From Dermacentor variabilis (Eukaryota; Arthropoda; Arachnida; Ixodida; Ixodidae), in contig NC_134573.1 of NCBI RefSeq assembly GCF_050947875.1, positions 50,828,115-50,892,114 of the forward strand: 64,000 nucleotides of DNA, written 5' to 3'. The notes under the pieces were generated by a model. That model saw only the letters and a program-made list of their open reading frames with translations. It did no database searches and was not told where the DNA came from. Position 1 is the stretch's first letter. Each line of letters starts with the position of its first letter. Below, piece after piece: positions 53,288-63,956 of the stretch. A program made the translations under genes and the position numbers.

Positions 53288-54026
53288 ATGATGCGCATCC
53301 GTGGTCACTACCTGCCCTAAGTAGATGTATTCCCTTACCACTTCCAGTGCCTCGCTACCTATCGTAAACTTCTGTTCTCTTCCGAGACTGTTAAACATTA
53401 CTTTAGTTTTCTGCAGATTAATTTTCAGACCCACCATTCTGCTTTGCCTCTCCAGGTCAGTGAGCATGCATTGCAATTGGTCTCCTGAGTTACTGAGCAA
53501 GGCAATATCATCAGCGAATCGCAAGTTGCAGAAGTATTCTCCATGAACTTCTATCCCCAATTCTTCCCACTCCAGGTCTCTGCATACCTCCTGTAAACAC
53601 GCTGTGAGTAGCATTGGAGAGATTGTATCTCCCTGTCTGACGCCTTTCTTTATTGGGGTTTTGTTGCTTTCTTTATGGTAGACAACGGTGGCTGTGGAGC
53701 CGCTATAGATATATTTCAGTATTTTTAGATATGGCTCACCTACACCCTGATTCCGTAGTACCTCCATGACTGCTGAGGTATCGACTGCATCAAACGTTTT
53801 TTTCATAGTCAATGAAAGCTATATATAAAGGTTGGTTATATTCCGCACATTTCTCTATCACCTGATTGATAGTGTCAGTATGGTCTACTTTTGAGTAGCT
53901 TTTACGAAATCCTGCCTGGTCCTTTGGTTGACAGAAGTCTAGGGTGTTCCTGATTCTATTTGCGGTTACCTTAGTAAATACTTTGTAGGCAACGGACAGT
54001 AAGCTGATTGGTCTATAAGTTTTCAA
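53033..54026 (-). pseudogene. RTE reverse transcriptase and C-terminal domain (third copy)
   Basis: The frame 54026-53790 has YRPISLLSVAYKVFTKVTAN and DQAGFRKSYSKVDHTDTINQ. The frame 53812-53033 has IKKGVRQGDTISPMLLTACL and YFCNLRFADDIALLSNSGDQ, so the RQGD and FADD boxes are intact, then VREYIYLGQVVTTDAHHETE and the C-terminal domain. It is separated by a frameshift near 53810 (IDYEKNV / KKTFDAVD). It is the best-preserved RT of the three RTE copies. Confidence 0.88.
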
Positions 54027-54255
54027 GTCTTTGGAGTCCCCTTGCTTGTGGATAAGGATTATGTTAGCGTTCTTCCAAGATTCCGGTACTGCTTGAGGTC
54101 ATGAGGCATAGAGTATATAGGGGGGTCAGTCTGTCTAGAACAATGTTCTCACCATACTTCAACAAATCTGCTGTTACTTGATCCTCCCCAGCTGCCTTCA
54201 CCCTTTGCATAGCTCCCAAGGCGTTCTTTACTTCTTCCGGCGTTACTTGTGGGAT

Positions 54256-54773
54256 TTAAAATTCCTCTAGACTATTATCTCTCACATTATCGTCGTGGGT
54301 GCTACTGGTACTATATAAATATATATAGAACAACTCAGCCACTTGAACTATCTCATCCATATTAGTAACGATATTGCCGGCTTTATCTGTTAACGCATAC
54401 ATCTGATTCTTGCCTATTCCTAGTTTCTTCTTCACTGCTTTTAGGCTTCCTCCGTTCCTGAGACCATGTTCAATTCTACCCATAATATAGTTCCTTATGT
54501 CAGCTGTCTTACGCTTGTTGATTAACTAAGAAAGTTCTTCCAGTTCTGTTATAGCTGTAGGGTTAGAGGCTTTTATACATTGGCTTTTCTTGGTCAGATC
54601 TTTCGTCTCCTGCGATAGCTTATTGGTATCCTGTCTAACGGAGTTACCATCGACTTCTATTGCACACTCCTTAATAATGCCAATAACATTGTCGTTCATT
54701 GCCTCAAAACTAAGGTCCTCTACCTGAGTTAAAGCCGAATACCTGTTCTGTAGCTTGATCAGGAATTTCTCTA
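54256..54773 (-). pseudogene. RTE linker between endonuclease and RT (third copy)
   Basis: The frames read LIKLQNRYSALTQVEDLSFE, IIKECAIEVDGNSVRQDTNK, then GRIEHGLRNGGSLKAVKKKL and GNIVTNMDEIVQVAELFYI. They match the 30.3-31.0-kb part of the younger copy. The sequence stops matching at about 54773, where the + strand LINE begins. Confidence 0.85.
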
Positions 54774-55090
54774 GTTTCGGAAGAGAACTGGAAGTTAGAT
54801 TTGAGTGCAGACGCGGCTGCGTCGGCTTACGCATCTTTGAATGTTTTCGAACATTTTTTGTGTTCGCCACCAATATTTTGGTGTTTTCTAAACCAGTTTC
54901 GCGCGAGCTTTCCGAAGATACCTTTTTGGTTGGGGTGTGTGAAGTTTTCGGCGAGTTATTGAACTTCGAGTGTGCGAAACGGTGCCTAGGGTTAATTAGG
55001 AGTACGGAGCTAGGGTTAGGTTCGAGTACAGAACTTTCGAGGCGGCGCCGGGCCTCGTAAGACCCCTGTCACCCTGAAAAGACGGCGAAT

Positions 55091-56956
55091 ATGCCTGAAA
55101 CGGTGACGGTTGAAGGCATGGACATCCATCCGGAAGACTTCGATGGAGCTCGGTGGACCACCGCCCTAGGCGCCAGACGACGACGGGATCCCGCAAAGGC
55201 CGCGACGCAGGCAAGCCCGGTGACGAAGAACGGTTTCAACGCCCGCTCCCTCTCGACAGTTCAGAGGGTCGTAGCCGCTTCGCGGCTCCCCCGGTTGCCG
55301 AGAGACGAGATTAAGATAATTGTCCGGTCCCGAGGAGGGCTCGATGTTTCGAAGGCCGACTTGGTGCTGCTGGCGAGGGCTCTGACCTTGGCCGCGGCAC
55401 TAACCGACCAACAAGGATCGGAGGATATGATCTGCCCCAACAAGGTACAAAATATTATTGTGATTTCGATTCCAGTGTCATCCAACGCTACCGCTGATGC
55501 AGGCATGCAGAAAATTCACACAAAAGTCGGCACTTTCGAGGTCTCTGCATTTGTGGCCGCGCCGGAAAACACCTGCAAAGGGGTCATCAGGAACGTTGAC
55601 CCCTCGATAGAAGAGCCTGCCCTCAGAAGCATGATTGTAAATCAAAGGAACCCAACAGCCATTGAGGTCAAGAGAATCAAAAACACGCATGTCGTTGTGA
55701 TCCTCTTCGATGGACTTCGAGTCCCAAGCAACGTCATGTGCAGAACGGCGCTATTGCCATGTTCTCGTTACAAACGACCAGTCGACGTTTGTCACGCCTG
55801 CGGCCGGGTCGGGCACAGGGCCGATGTATGCCACAGCTGCAAAGAAGAGAGAAGTAAATGCCACAACTGCGGAGAAGCGCTCCCAAACGGCGCTGCAGAA
55901 CTACACAACTGCACCCCGAAATGCAAGCTCTGCGAGGGCAATCACCCCACGGGCAACCGTTCGTGCAGACAAAGATTTCATATCCCATACGTCGTGCGAA
56001 GACGCTGGAGAAGAAGACGAAACCGCTCCGACAGAGGTGCCAACCCGTACGAGGTCAATGACCCAGCGGCCATGCAGCAGAATCCGGCAGGTGGCTCCAT
56101 CCCAAAGTAGCGCTCCCACACCAGAGGGCGCCCTCAATCCAAAGGACGCTCCCGATCCATGGGGTGCTCTCAATCCAGAGGGCGTTCCCAATCTAGAGGG
56201 CGCTCCCGCTCCAGGGGCCGGTCCCGGTCGAGATGCAGCTCCAGGCGGCCCGGCAAGAAAATGACATGGGCCGACATGGTCGGCAACAACGGTTCTGCAC
56301 CGCCAACTTCAAAGCCAGGTAAGGCACAATCAGAGCGCGTGGCAGACCCGCGAATACACACACTAGAGAGGGAAAACAAAGCACTCAAACAGGAACTATC
56401 TGAACTCAGGGCAACCCTAGCCAGGCTAGAAGGCAATATCTTAACAAACAATACACCGACACCCATCCCTCAATCTTCAGGGACCATGGTCGCATCGTGT
56501 AGCACACACAAACGCAGGGCCGTCGTCATCCAAACCGATGACACATCCAACGTGGACGCGCATATGTCTGATGTCTGCGAGGCTCCTTCTAACGCTTCCG
56601 TCAATGACAACAAAGCTAAGAAGCGCAGCAAGAAGAAGAGCAACTACATCGTATTTCAATCGGCAATTACTAAAATTAAGGAGGTACTCACTCAAATCTG
56701 CGGCAGACTTGACCGCCTAGAAAGACCAATCACTCATCCCAAAATCACAAAAATAATCCCCACGCCGGACCCATGGCCCAAGTCTGCCCTGGGACCCACA
56801 CCTGCGCCACCCGCACCCTCGAAGCCGCCAGGCTCAATGAGTGAACCTAGCATAAATGGGGGCCATGCCAAACCAGTACAATGGATAATGCACCAGGATA
56901 TTACAAGATCTGGCAATGGAACTGTAACTCATTCAACAAAAAGAAATTTAACCTAA
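55091..56956 (+). pseudogene. LINE ORF1 (gag-like) with CCHC knuckles, RS repeats and coiled coil; one in-frame TAG
   Basis: A single frame starting at ATG 55091 and broken only by TAG at 56108-56110 encodes about 621 codons. Order: basic N-terminal region; a globular part with VEVKRIKNTHVVVILFDG-like sequence (IEVKRIKNTHVVVILFDG); knuckles CHACGRVGHRADVC, CHNCGEALPNGAAELHNC and CKLCEGNHPTGNRSC; an Arg-rich stretch; after the stop, about 12 RS/RGR repeats (GRSQSRGRSRSRGRSRSR) and TWADMV; a leucine-repeat coiled coil (ERENKALKQELSELRATLAR); a Lys-rich tail. The frame overlaps ORF2 by about 76 bp. One point change would account for the stop. Confidence 0.85.
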
Positions 56957-57593
56957 CGCAATTCGTCAGATCATGTAAAGAAAAGCCACACGTCATCATC
57001 CTACAAGAATGCGGGGCGGAAAAGAACATTCAAAACATGTCCTTCTCGGAGTACAGGGTTTCCAGGCCGACCCTAGAAAGCGAATTCAAACAATCCAGGG
57101 GCGTTGCCACTCTCATCCACAAAGATGTCAGCTTTGTGGAAAGGGTAAAACCGACGTACAAGAAAGGCCTGGAATCCATGCTCACAGAAATCATCCCCAG
57201 TCGGGCTCTAAAGAGCAACCTTTACATATTAAACGTCTACAGTTCCCCGACTGACAGACTCAGAAACTTTAACAGACTTCTAACACCGGTCGCGTCGCAA
57301 GCCAAGGAAAGGCCCCTCATTGTTGCCTGGGACTTCAACGCGCACAACACCATCTGGGGCTAGGCCAACAATGACAGGAAAGGAATTAATCTTGCCGAGT
57401 GTGCAGACACCCTAGGCATGCAACTCGTCAGGGACTCAAGGTTTCCGTCGCGCAGAGGTAACTCGGTTCAGAGGGTCACCACCCCGGACCTGACGTTCCT
57501 CAGAAACGCTGACGGGTCGTGGGACAACCTACAAGAGGACCTTGGCAGCAGTGCCGTAGTCAAAAATTTCGCTAGGGGAGGGGGGGAGCTCGT
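56881..57593 (+). pseudogene. LINE ORF2, endonuclease part only
   Basis: The frame from ATG 56881 reads IWQWNCNSFNKKKFNLTQF, PHVIILQECGAEK, GVATLIHKDVSF, NLYILNVYSSP and PLIVAWDFNAHNTIWG, with the W-N, Q-E and D-F-N-A-H motifs of an APE-type endonuclease. TAG at 57361-57363 interrupts it. The same frame continues ANNDRKGINLAECADTLGMQ and VTTPDLTFLRN, and stops matching at about 57593. Endonuclease motifs past P-D-L-T-F and all of RT are missing. Confidence 0.88.
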
Positions 57594-57722
57594 CTTGCCG
57601 AGCTCGTCTACATCTTGTATGATGCCAGGGTTCGCGCAGAGTATGAAGTCGATTTCATTTCTACTCTCGCCATTCGGGCTCCTCCACGTCCACTTTCGCC
57701 TAACCCGCTTGCGGGTTATTCA

Positions 57723-58300
57723 TTAGGTATTCATTATCGGCATATAATTCTGTTCTGCAAACTCTACTAATAACTCTCCCCTCGAATTCCTAGAGCCTAT
57801 GCCATATTCGCCTACTGACTTGTCTCCAGCCTGCTTCTTGCCTACCTTGGCATTGAAGTCGCCCATCAGTATAGTGTATTTTGTTTTGACTTTACCCCTC
57901 ACCGATTCCACGTCTTCATAAAAGCTTTCGGCTTCCTGGTCATCATGACTGGATGTAGTGGCGTAGACCTGTACGACCTTTAATTTGTACCTCTTATTAA
58001 GTTTCAGAATAAGACATGCCACCCTCTCGTTAATGCTATAGAATTCCTGTATGTTGCGAGCTATATCCTTATTAACCATTAATGCGACGCCTAGTTCTTC
58101 TTTCTCCTCTAAACCCCAGTAGCGCAGGACGTGCCCGGTTTTTAGCACTGTAGATGTTTCTTTTCTGCTAACTTCACTGAGCCCATTATATCCCATTTAC
58201 TGCCCTCTAATTCCTCCAATAGCACTACTAGACTCGCCTCACTAGATAACGTTCTAGCGTTAAACTTTGCCAGGTTCAGATTCCATGGCGGCCTGTCCGG
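57723..58300 (-). pseudogene. RTE endonuclease N-terminal part (third copy)
   Basis: The frame 58196-57723 has GLEEKEELGVALMVNKDIAR, ILKLNKRYKLKVVQVYATTS, ILMGDFNAKVGKKQAGDKSV and RNSRGELLVEFAEQNYMPIM. Just upstream, 58300-58200 encodes LAKFNARTLSSEASLVVLLE and WDIMGLSEV, the start of the endonuclease. Confidence 0.85.
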
Positions 58301-58564
58301 AACCACGGATTCTTAGCACCCTCTGCTGCGTCGGAGGTCTGACCGCCGCCTTGGTCAGTTGCGTCGCAGCTGCTGGGGACTGAGGGCCAGGGTTTGATTG
58401 TTGTATTCATATAGGAGGCTGTGGCCAAGTACTGCACCAGGGTGGCCCATCCTGCTCCGGTGAGAGAGTGCGTTACCGGTACTGGTCACTGGGATCAGGC
58501 CGCACACAAGGCCTGTTTATGCAATTTTCTCAACACACGGTTCTTTTCCCGGTGGAAAATTTCG

Positions 58565-58628
58565 CGGCACCGGGATTCGAACCACGGTCCTCTTGCACGC
58601 AAGGCGGATACTCTACCGCCACCGCAGG
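58565..58628 (-). other. tRNA-like 5' head of the third RTE
   Basis: On - it reads GCGGTGGCGGTAGAGTATCC, GCCTTGCGTGCAAGAGGACC and GTGGTTCGAATCCCGGTGCC. It is colinear with 31940-32012 and lies at the same distance upstream of the endonuclease. Confidence 0.8.
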
Positions 58629-58989
58629 AGTTGTACGGCTCATTTAACCTACAGAACCTACAATAGTGCCTTCTTTGATCAGTCAAGTTGGACCAATGTG
58701 ATGTCGGTTAAACCGCACAGGTGGCACTCAACTGGAGAAGCCTGGTATTTATGACCAGCACATGTGTGGCCATACATAATAGAGGAGATTTTTTAAGAGG
58801 GTCCCCGTACAGTGATAAACTAACAGAAAAGAAATATTAAAAAAGGGGAAGGAAAAAAGAAGGAAAACTAAAAAAGAGAAGAGAACATGCGATTTGAACT
58901 CGTGACCCTTGAACGTTGCCCAGTAAGATAGCTCAGTCGGTTAGTCCGTCAGGCCCCAGGTTACATTGAAGCGCCATAACTCCTGTTCA
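58629..58989. other. No recognised gene; A-rich patch and a tRNA-like relic
   Basis: A-rich sequence lies at 58815-58890. GATAGCTCAGTCGGTTAG at about 58927-58944 resembles a tRNA D arm, but no T arm follows in the right place. Confidence 0.4.
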
Positions 58990-59849
58990 GAGCCTCGTAC
59001 TTACCTGGAAAGAGACTGATGTTGTCCGCGATGGTTACTGAAGCATAACTGCAGCGCAGTGGTTTTAAAGCGCACCAGCTGTAGAGAAACGGAAGGATAT
59101 ATAAACGTGCCTGGCCATGGCACGCACACGAAAAACTACCTTAATAAATTTAGAGGCTTGAGAAACAGTTTCCTTAACAACCGATAACATGGCAATCAGC
59201 ACTCGAATACGACGAGAGAAATTATTGAGACATGGAAAATTCCCTTGAACTAAGCATGGTTTACGAAGGAAATGCTTGTAAGTAATGAGCAAAAGATGAG
59301 GGGATATAAGATAGTCTCCGCGCTTACGGAGGGGATGGCGTCCGCACGAGACTACACCAGGCACCTTACTGAGACATGGAGCGAAGTGGCCGGAACAAAG
59401 CTCCCTTCTCTGCCGGCCAAGCGCAGATAAGTGCGTTCCGATCGCTCAATGTTGCGCGGGCATAGTTTAGTTTGAACCGAGTGAACTCGAGCTGCTTTAG
59501 AGTCTAGGAAAAGGTTGAGCAGGTGCGAACGCGGCACGCTTATCGTGGGAAGCTAGCCCGAGTAACTATCCCAAGGACTGGCGCTCACGAAAGCGAAATA
59601 CCTTTGTGTAATTGGTTAGTGATGTGAGTGATGTGGCCTATTTGTCAGCTAATACATTACCCTCGATGCCCCTGTGGCCAGGCACCCAGCATATTACTCC
59701 GTGTCTATGTGATAGATAAATATTGCATAAGAGCGAGTAAAGTTCAATGAAAACAGGATTTGTATGCTTTTGTAAAGAGTTCAGAGCTTTTACAAGGCTT
59801 AACGAGTCTATAAATACTATTGCTCTGTCGAGTTTTAATTTATTTATAT
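58990..59849 (-). pseudogene. LINE RNase H and 3'-end relic (I/Jockey-type ORF2)
   Basis: The - strand encodes LKLDRAIVFIDSLSLVKALN, ICWVPGHRGIEGNVLADK and, further on, VVSCGRHPLRKRGDYLISPH. The D-S-L-S-x-x-x-A-L and W-V-P-G-H-x-G-I-x-G-N-x-x-A-D motifs are the RNase H domain at the end of ORF2 in some LINE groups. It has several stops. The gypsy LTR at 59850 cuts into its upstream side. Confidence 0.7.
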
Positions 59850-59996
59850 TGTTACGTGTAGCTGAAGCCCAATGATATATACACTCTATTTACAGAGGCG
59901 CTAAGGGAAGGCCAAAATGGCGACGCTATATCAAGCGGGCCCACGTCGTCTTCCTCCTCCTCTGTGCAGCCACACTGTGGCGGCTGTTCTGTAGCA
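59850..59996 (-). repeat. Gypsy 3' LTR (about 147 bp)
   Basis: On + it starts TGTTACGTGTAGCTG and ends CTGTAGCA, so it has TG/CA ends. The tract ACTGCCGGGGGTGA on the - strand lies directly upstream of the LTR and serves as the probable polypurine tract. The matching 5' LTR is outside the window. Confidence 0.65.
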
Positions 59997-60034
59997 TCAC
60001 CCCCGGCAGTAAAAGCACCGTCCCGGTGCTTAAT

Positions 60035-61105
60035 CTACACATCCGCGGTTGAAGGTGTGGGGCATGGCTTTAGTCTCACCACGAGAACGATGTCACTTGC
60101 AGCCGACGATGACGATGATAGGTCGGCGGGGATGACTTCATACGTGACATCTGTCACTTGTCGCCCCACACGGTATGGGCCAGTGTAGCGCGACAGCAGC
60201 TTTTCAGAAAGGCCCACACGTCGAATGCGTGACCAGAGAAGCACCAGAGAGCCCGGAGTAAAGTGCACGTCACGATGGTGGCAATCATAGAGGCGTCTCT
60301 GATGCTCCTGTGAAGCCTCGAGACGGGTGCGGGCGAGCTGGCGCGCGTGGTCGGCGTGTGCGATTGCGTCGCGGGCGTATTCAGTGGCTGAACGCTTGGC
60401 CGAGGGCAACAAAGTGTCTAAGGGCAACGCGGGTTCTTGGCCATATAGGAGATAGAATGGTGAATAGCCGGCGGTGTCGTGACGCGATGAATCATACTCG
60501 AACGTCACTTATGGTAAGTGAAGATCCCAGTCGTGGTGGTCGGTCGCGACGTACTTCGAACGCATGTCGGTGATGGTCCGGTTGAGGCGCTCTGTGGGGC
60601 CATTGGTCTGTGGATGGTAGGACGTGCTAAACTTGTGCTTCGTCGAGCAGGAGCGGAGGATGTCCTCGACCACTGCCGACAGAAAGCAGCGGCCACGGTC
60701 AGTGAGTAATTGGCGCGGAGCAACGCGCACTAAAATTATGTCATAGAGCAGAAAGTCAGCAACGTCAGTAGCACAACTTGCCGGGAGGGCTCTCGTGATT
60801 GCGTACCGCGTAGCGTAATCAGTAGCGACGGTGGCCCATTTATTTCCGCAGCCAGAGAGAGGAAACGGTCCAAGCAGGTCTAAGCCAACACGGAAAAAGG
60901 GTTCAGGTGGGATGTCGATCGGCTGAAGACCTCCAGCTGGAGGTGTGGAGGTCTTCTTCCGGTGCTGATAGGGCTCACAAGCGGCAATGTAGCGCCGCAC
61001 GGAGCGGGCGAGACCCGGCCAAAAGAATCGATGTCGTACACGGTCGCACGTGCGCGAGACGTCCAAGTGTCCAGCCAAGGGAGCATCGTGAAGTTGTTGA
61101 AGGAC
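60035..61105 (-). pseudogene. Gypsy integrase, one in-frame stop
   Basis: The frame gives the zinc-finger region LHDAPLAGHLDVSRTCDRVR with CEPYQHRKK, where the second Cys of C-x-x-C is Tyr. The core follows: GNKWATVATDYATRYAITRA with the first Asp, APRQLLTDRGRCFLSAV with the second, and YHPQTNGPTERLNRTI with the Glu. TAA at about 60509-60511 lies in LHLP-stop-VTFEYDSS, which continues in frame to GYSPFYLLYGQEPALPLDTL and GPYRVGRQVTDVTYEV (GPY/F module) and ends at 60035. No chromodomain is visible. Confidence 0.88.
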
Positions 61106-62014
61106 AGCCGAACGCAGGTGCGACGGAATTACGAGTAGAAGGTCAAGGCCATGTACATCGAGATTGCGGTGGTATAATGTCCCCTCCTTAAGGCGAAACA
61201 TCCGGAGAGAGGCGTCGCCAGGCGTTGACTCCAGATGGTCGATGAGGGCCCGTAATGAAGGATCGCGGCGTTGCTCGTTGCCGATTTCAAACCACTGGGA
61301 CACAGAGAAAAGGCAAGCGATGGCGTCCGCTTCAGTTGGTTCGTCGACGGGGTAGCGGGGAAAACAATCGGCATCCTGCTGCAAGCGTCCCGTCTGATAT
61401 ACCACGCAGAAGGTATATTCTTGCAGGCGCAACGCCCAGCGAGCGAGTCTTGCCGTGGAGCCCTGAAGCGAGGATAGCCAGCAGAGCGCGTGGTGATCAG
61501 TGATGACACAGAAGGGACGAAACTTCGCAACAGCCCACACAAGAGTGAGGCACTCGCGCTCTGTGATTAAATAATTGCGGTCGGTGGGTGATAGAAGTCG
61601 GCTGGCATAGTCTATAACGCGATCATGTCCACGCTGGCGTTGTGCTAACACTGCTCCTATGCCGTGAGCACTGGCATCGGTTCGAACTTCCGTTGAGGCA
61701 GATGGGTCAAAGTGGTCCAGAATTGGAGGCCTGGTAAGGAGAGTAGTGAGCCGCGAAAAAGATGCGGCATAGTCAGGTCCCCAAGAAAATGGGGCGTCTT
61801 TCTTCAAGAGGTCTGTAAGGGGACGTACGATGGTAGCAAAATCCTTCACAAAGCGTCGGGAATAAGAGCACAGCCCTACGAAACAACGAACGTCCTTGGT
61901 AGACTTCAGAATAGGAAAGTTCGTGACGGCGCGAATCTTGTCTGGATGAGGTCTCCCCCTCTGGCGTCCTCGAGGTGTCCAAGGACGGTGATTTGAAGGC
62001 GAGCGAAGTGACAT
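61106..62014 (-). pseudogene. Gypsy RT connection and RNase H
   Basis: The frame reads KSTKDVRCFVGLCSYSRRFV, LLKKDAPFSWGPDYAASFSR, VRTDASAHGIGAVLAQRQRG, YLITERECLTLVWAVAKFRP and VITDHHALCWLSSLQGSTAR. The RNase H Asp-Glu-Asp residues (TDASAHG, ERECL, TDHHAL) are present. It is in the same frame as the integrase and in a different frame from the RT upstream. Confidence 0.88.
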
Positions 62015-62075
62015 TTTGACTAGTTCAACTGGAGACCGGTGCGGCGGAACACGTCAAGAATCGCCGAAAGACGGT

Positions 62076-62510
62076 CTAGATGCGTGTCAAATGTGGGCAA
62101 AAAACAATGACGTCGTTCAGATAGCACAAACAGGTGGACCACTTGAACCCCTGAAGCAAAGAGTCCATCATTCGTTCGAAGGTGGCGGGCGCGTTACAGA
62201 GACCGAAAGGCATCCCCTTGAACTGATAAAGGCCGTCAGGGGTAACAAATGCAGTCTTCTCTCTGTCCATGTCGTCGACAGATATCTGCCAGTATCCGGA
62301 CCGTAAGTCAATAGAAGAAAAATAGGTGGCACCGTACAGGCAGTCTAGAGCGTCATCAATACATGGCAAAGGGTACACGTCCTTTTCTGTGATTTTGTTC
62401 AGGTGGCGATAATCTACACAAAAATGCCACGTTCCATCCTTCTTTTTGACAAGAACGATGGGAGAAGCACAGGGACTACAGGAAGGCTCGATAATGTCCG
62501 TTGCAAGCAT
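62076..62510 (-). pseudogene. Gypsy reverse transcriptase core with YLND box
   Basis: The frame reads SPIVLVKKKDGTWHFCVDYR, NKITEKDVYPLPCIDDALDC, FSSIDLRSGYWQISVDD and MPFGLCNAPATFERMMDSLL, then CLCYLNDVIVF. The catalytic box has Asn for the first Asp of Y-x-D-D (AAC for GAC). The rest of the palm is well kept, so the change looks recent. A frameshift follows within about 60 bp. Confidence 0.9.
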
Positions 62511-62543
62511 CTTTTTGACTTCCTGTTGAACAACAGCTCGTTC

Positions 62544-63263
62544 TCACTCAGAAACATGATTTGGACGTCTGTGAATGGCATTCGCATCGCCAGTGGTTAA
62601 GCGATGGGTCACGACGGACGTTTGACCTAAGGGTCGATTGTCAAAGTCAAAAATGTCACGATAGCCTTCAAGAACGCGGCAAAGGGCTTCAGCTTGAGCA
62701 GGTGTAAGGTCAGAGGAGACAATCTGCTTAACGTCGACGTCAGTAACGTGCGGTGACGTCATGGTATGGGCTGAGCTGTAACGATTTTCCACTGTGAATG
62801 GCTCGACCTCATCATCCTGTAAAACGCGAATTATAGCCAAGGAGAACCCCTAAGGCAGAACTTGCGCGGTTAGCGCGAAATTGACAAGTGGAAGGCAGAT
62901 GCGGTTGCCACTAATTTTCAGCACAGTGTGCGGCATGATAACACCATGTGTAAGCATGACGGGCGGAATTGGTGCGGCCACGTAATTGCCGTTAGGTACA
63001 GCTGGTGAGGACAACAAGTCTACGTGTGTCACAGAGTGAGGTGGTAGGCGAATAAAATCTATGCAGCTCAGATGGCTTGGAGGCGGGTCAAAAGGCTCGG
63101 CAAGAAGAGGCAAGTCAAAGCGAAGTGAGCCGGCCGAACAGTCAATGAGGGCAGAATGATGGGCGAGAAAATCCAGACCGAGAATGAGTTCGTGAGGGCA
63201 ATGCTCGATGACGGTGAAGAGAACGACGGTGTGTCTCTCTGCAATGGTCAGTCGGGAGAACAC
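62544..63263 (-). pseudogene. Gypsy protease-RT linker
   Basis: Two frames (63263-62850 and 62840-62544) carry VIEHCPHELILGLDFLAHHS, a segment typical of the region after the protease (I-L-G-x-D-F-L), then IVSSDLTPAQAEALCRVLEG and SVVTHRLTTGDANAIHRRPN just before RT. A frameshift lies between them. Confidence 0.8.
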
Positions 63264-63484
63264 ATGCCAACATTAGCGACAGTCCCTCCGTCGGCGACTT
63301 GTACAACTCGTTTCGGGACAGGCGTCAGAGCTTTATTTAGCCGATGGCGAAGAGCAGCATTCATAATGGATACATGCGCCCCGGTGTCAGTCAACGCGCA
63401 CACAGGAACATTGTCGACGAGAACGTCCAAAAGATTCTTGTTCGTGGGTAAGGTCAAGCGAGGATTTCGTGCCAATGTCGTCAA
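63248..63484 (-). pseudogene. Gypsy aspartic protease
   Basis: The frame reads LVDNVPVCALTDTGAHVSIM with an intact D-T-G-A box, then ALRHRLNKALTPVPKR and VADGGTVANVGMC. It ends in a frame change to the linker. Confidence 0.85.
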
Positions 63485-63491
63485 TGCAGCT

Positions 63492-63956
63492 TCACCTCCA
63501 AAAGCTGCACTGTCTAGTTTTCAGGTCGGCGGTGCGCAGAGTAGGTCGGAGAACGAGCAGGGCGAGACGGGTCGAGCGAGATTCACGACGGGAGGGAGAA
63601 GGCGAGCGGGAGTAGCGGGGTCGTGTCAAAGGCGTCGCAGGGTCAGATGAGGGGGTGGGCATAGAATGGGCGAAGGAAAAGGACGCGCTAGAGGGACGAG
63701 GGTGGAAATGAGGAGAATAGCGTGTCGGGGAAGTCCAGCGGCTGCGGCAGTGGCGAGCAACATGTCCAATGCGTAGGCAGTTCAAACAGATCGGCTTGTC
63801 GTGCACGGTTCGCCATTCGGAGGGGTTGCGCTGTCCATAAGAGTAAGAAGAGCACGGTGGGACCTTGCGTGGAGAGAGAGGTTCCGAGCATACGGAACGC
63901 AGGTGGACGTTGGATAACTCTTGACGGACGACGGCCTGGATCAAGGAGATTGTCAC
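63492..63956 (-). pseudogene. Gypsy gag C-terminus with CCHC knuckle
   Basis: The frame reads ISLIQAVVRQELSNVHLRSV, WRTVHDKPICLNCLRIGHVA and CRSRW, with the knuckle CLNCLRIGHVARHC, followed by a Pro/Ser-rich tail. The frame is open at its left end at 63492. More of gag lies beyond 63956. Confidence 0.85.

Larger units (their letters stand above)
54774..57593 (+). mobile_element. Jockey/I-group LINE, 3' truncated, inside the third RTE
   Basis: Contains a 5' UTR of about 317 bp, ORF1 (one in-frame stop) and the first 230 codons or so of ORF2 (endonuclease, one stop). RT, RNase H and 3' UTR are absent, and there is no poly(A) or repeat tail at the junction. LINE copies normally lose 5' rather than 3' sequence, so this looks like a later deletion or recombination at GAGCTCGTCTTGCCGAGCTC (57587-57606). 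Confidence 0.85.
52406..58628 (-). mobile_element. Third RTE LINE, interrupted by a + strand LINE
   Basis: The parts are 52406 to about 54773 (tail, C-terminal domain, RT, endonuclease-RT linker) and about 57594 to 58628 (endonuclease, 5' UTR, tRNA-like head). It is closely related to the 28835-32012 copy. About 110 bp of RTE sequence corresponding to 30877-30988 is missing at the interruption. A roughly 258-bp stretch of the C-terminal domain is tandemly duplicated (about 52783-53038 and 53042-53287). There are stops and frameshifts throughout. Confidence 0.88.

Noticed and set aside
58920..58960. tRNA gene at the D-arm-like word GATAGCTCAGTCGGTTAG
   Set aside because: No B box or T arm follows at tRNA distance.
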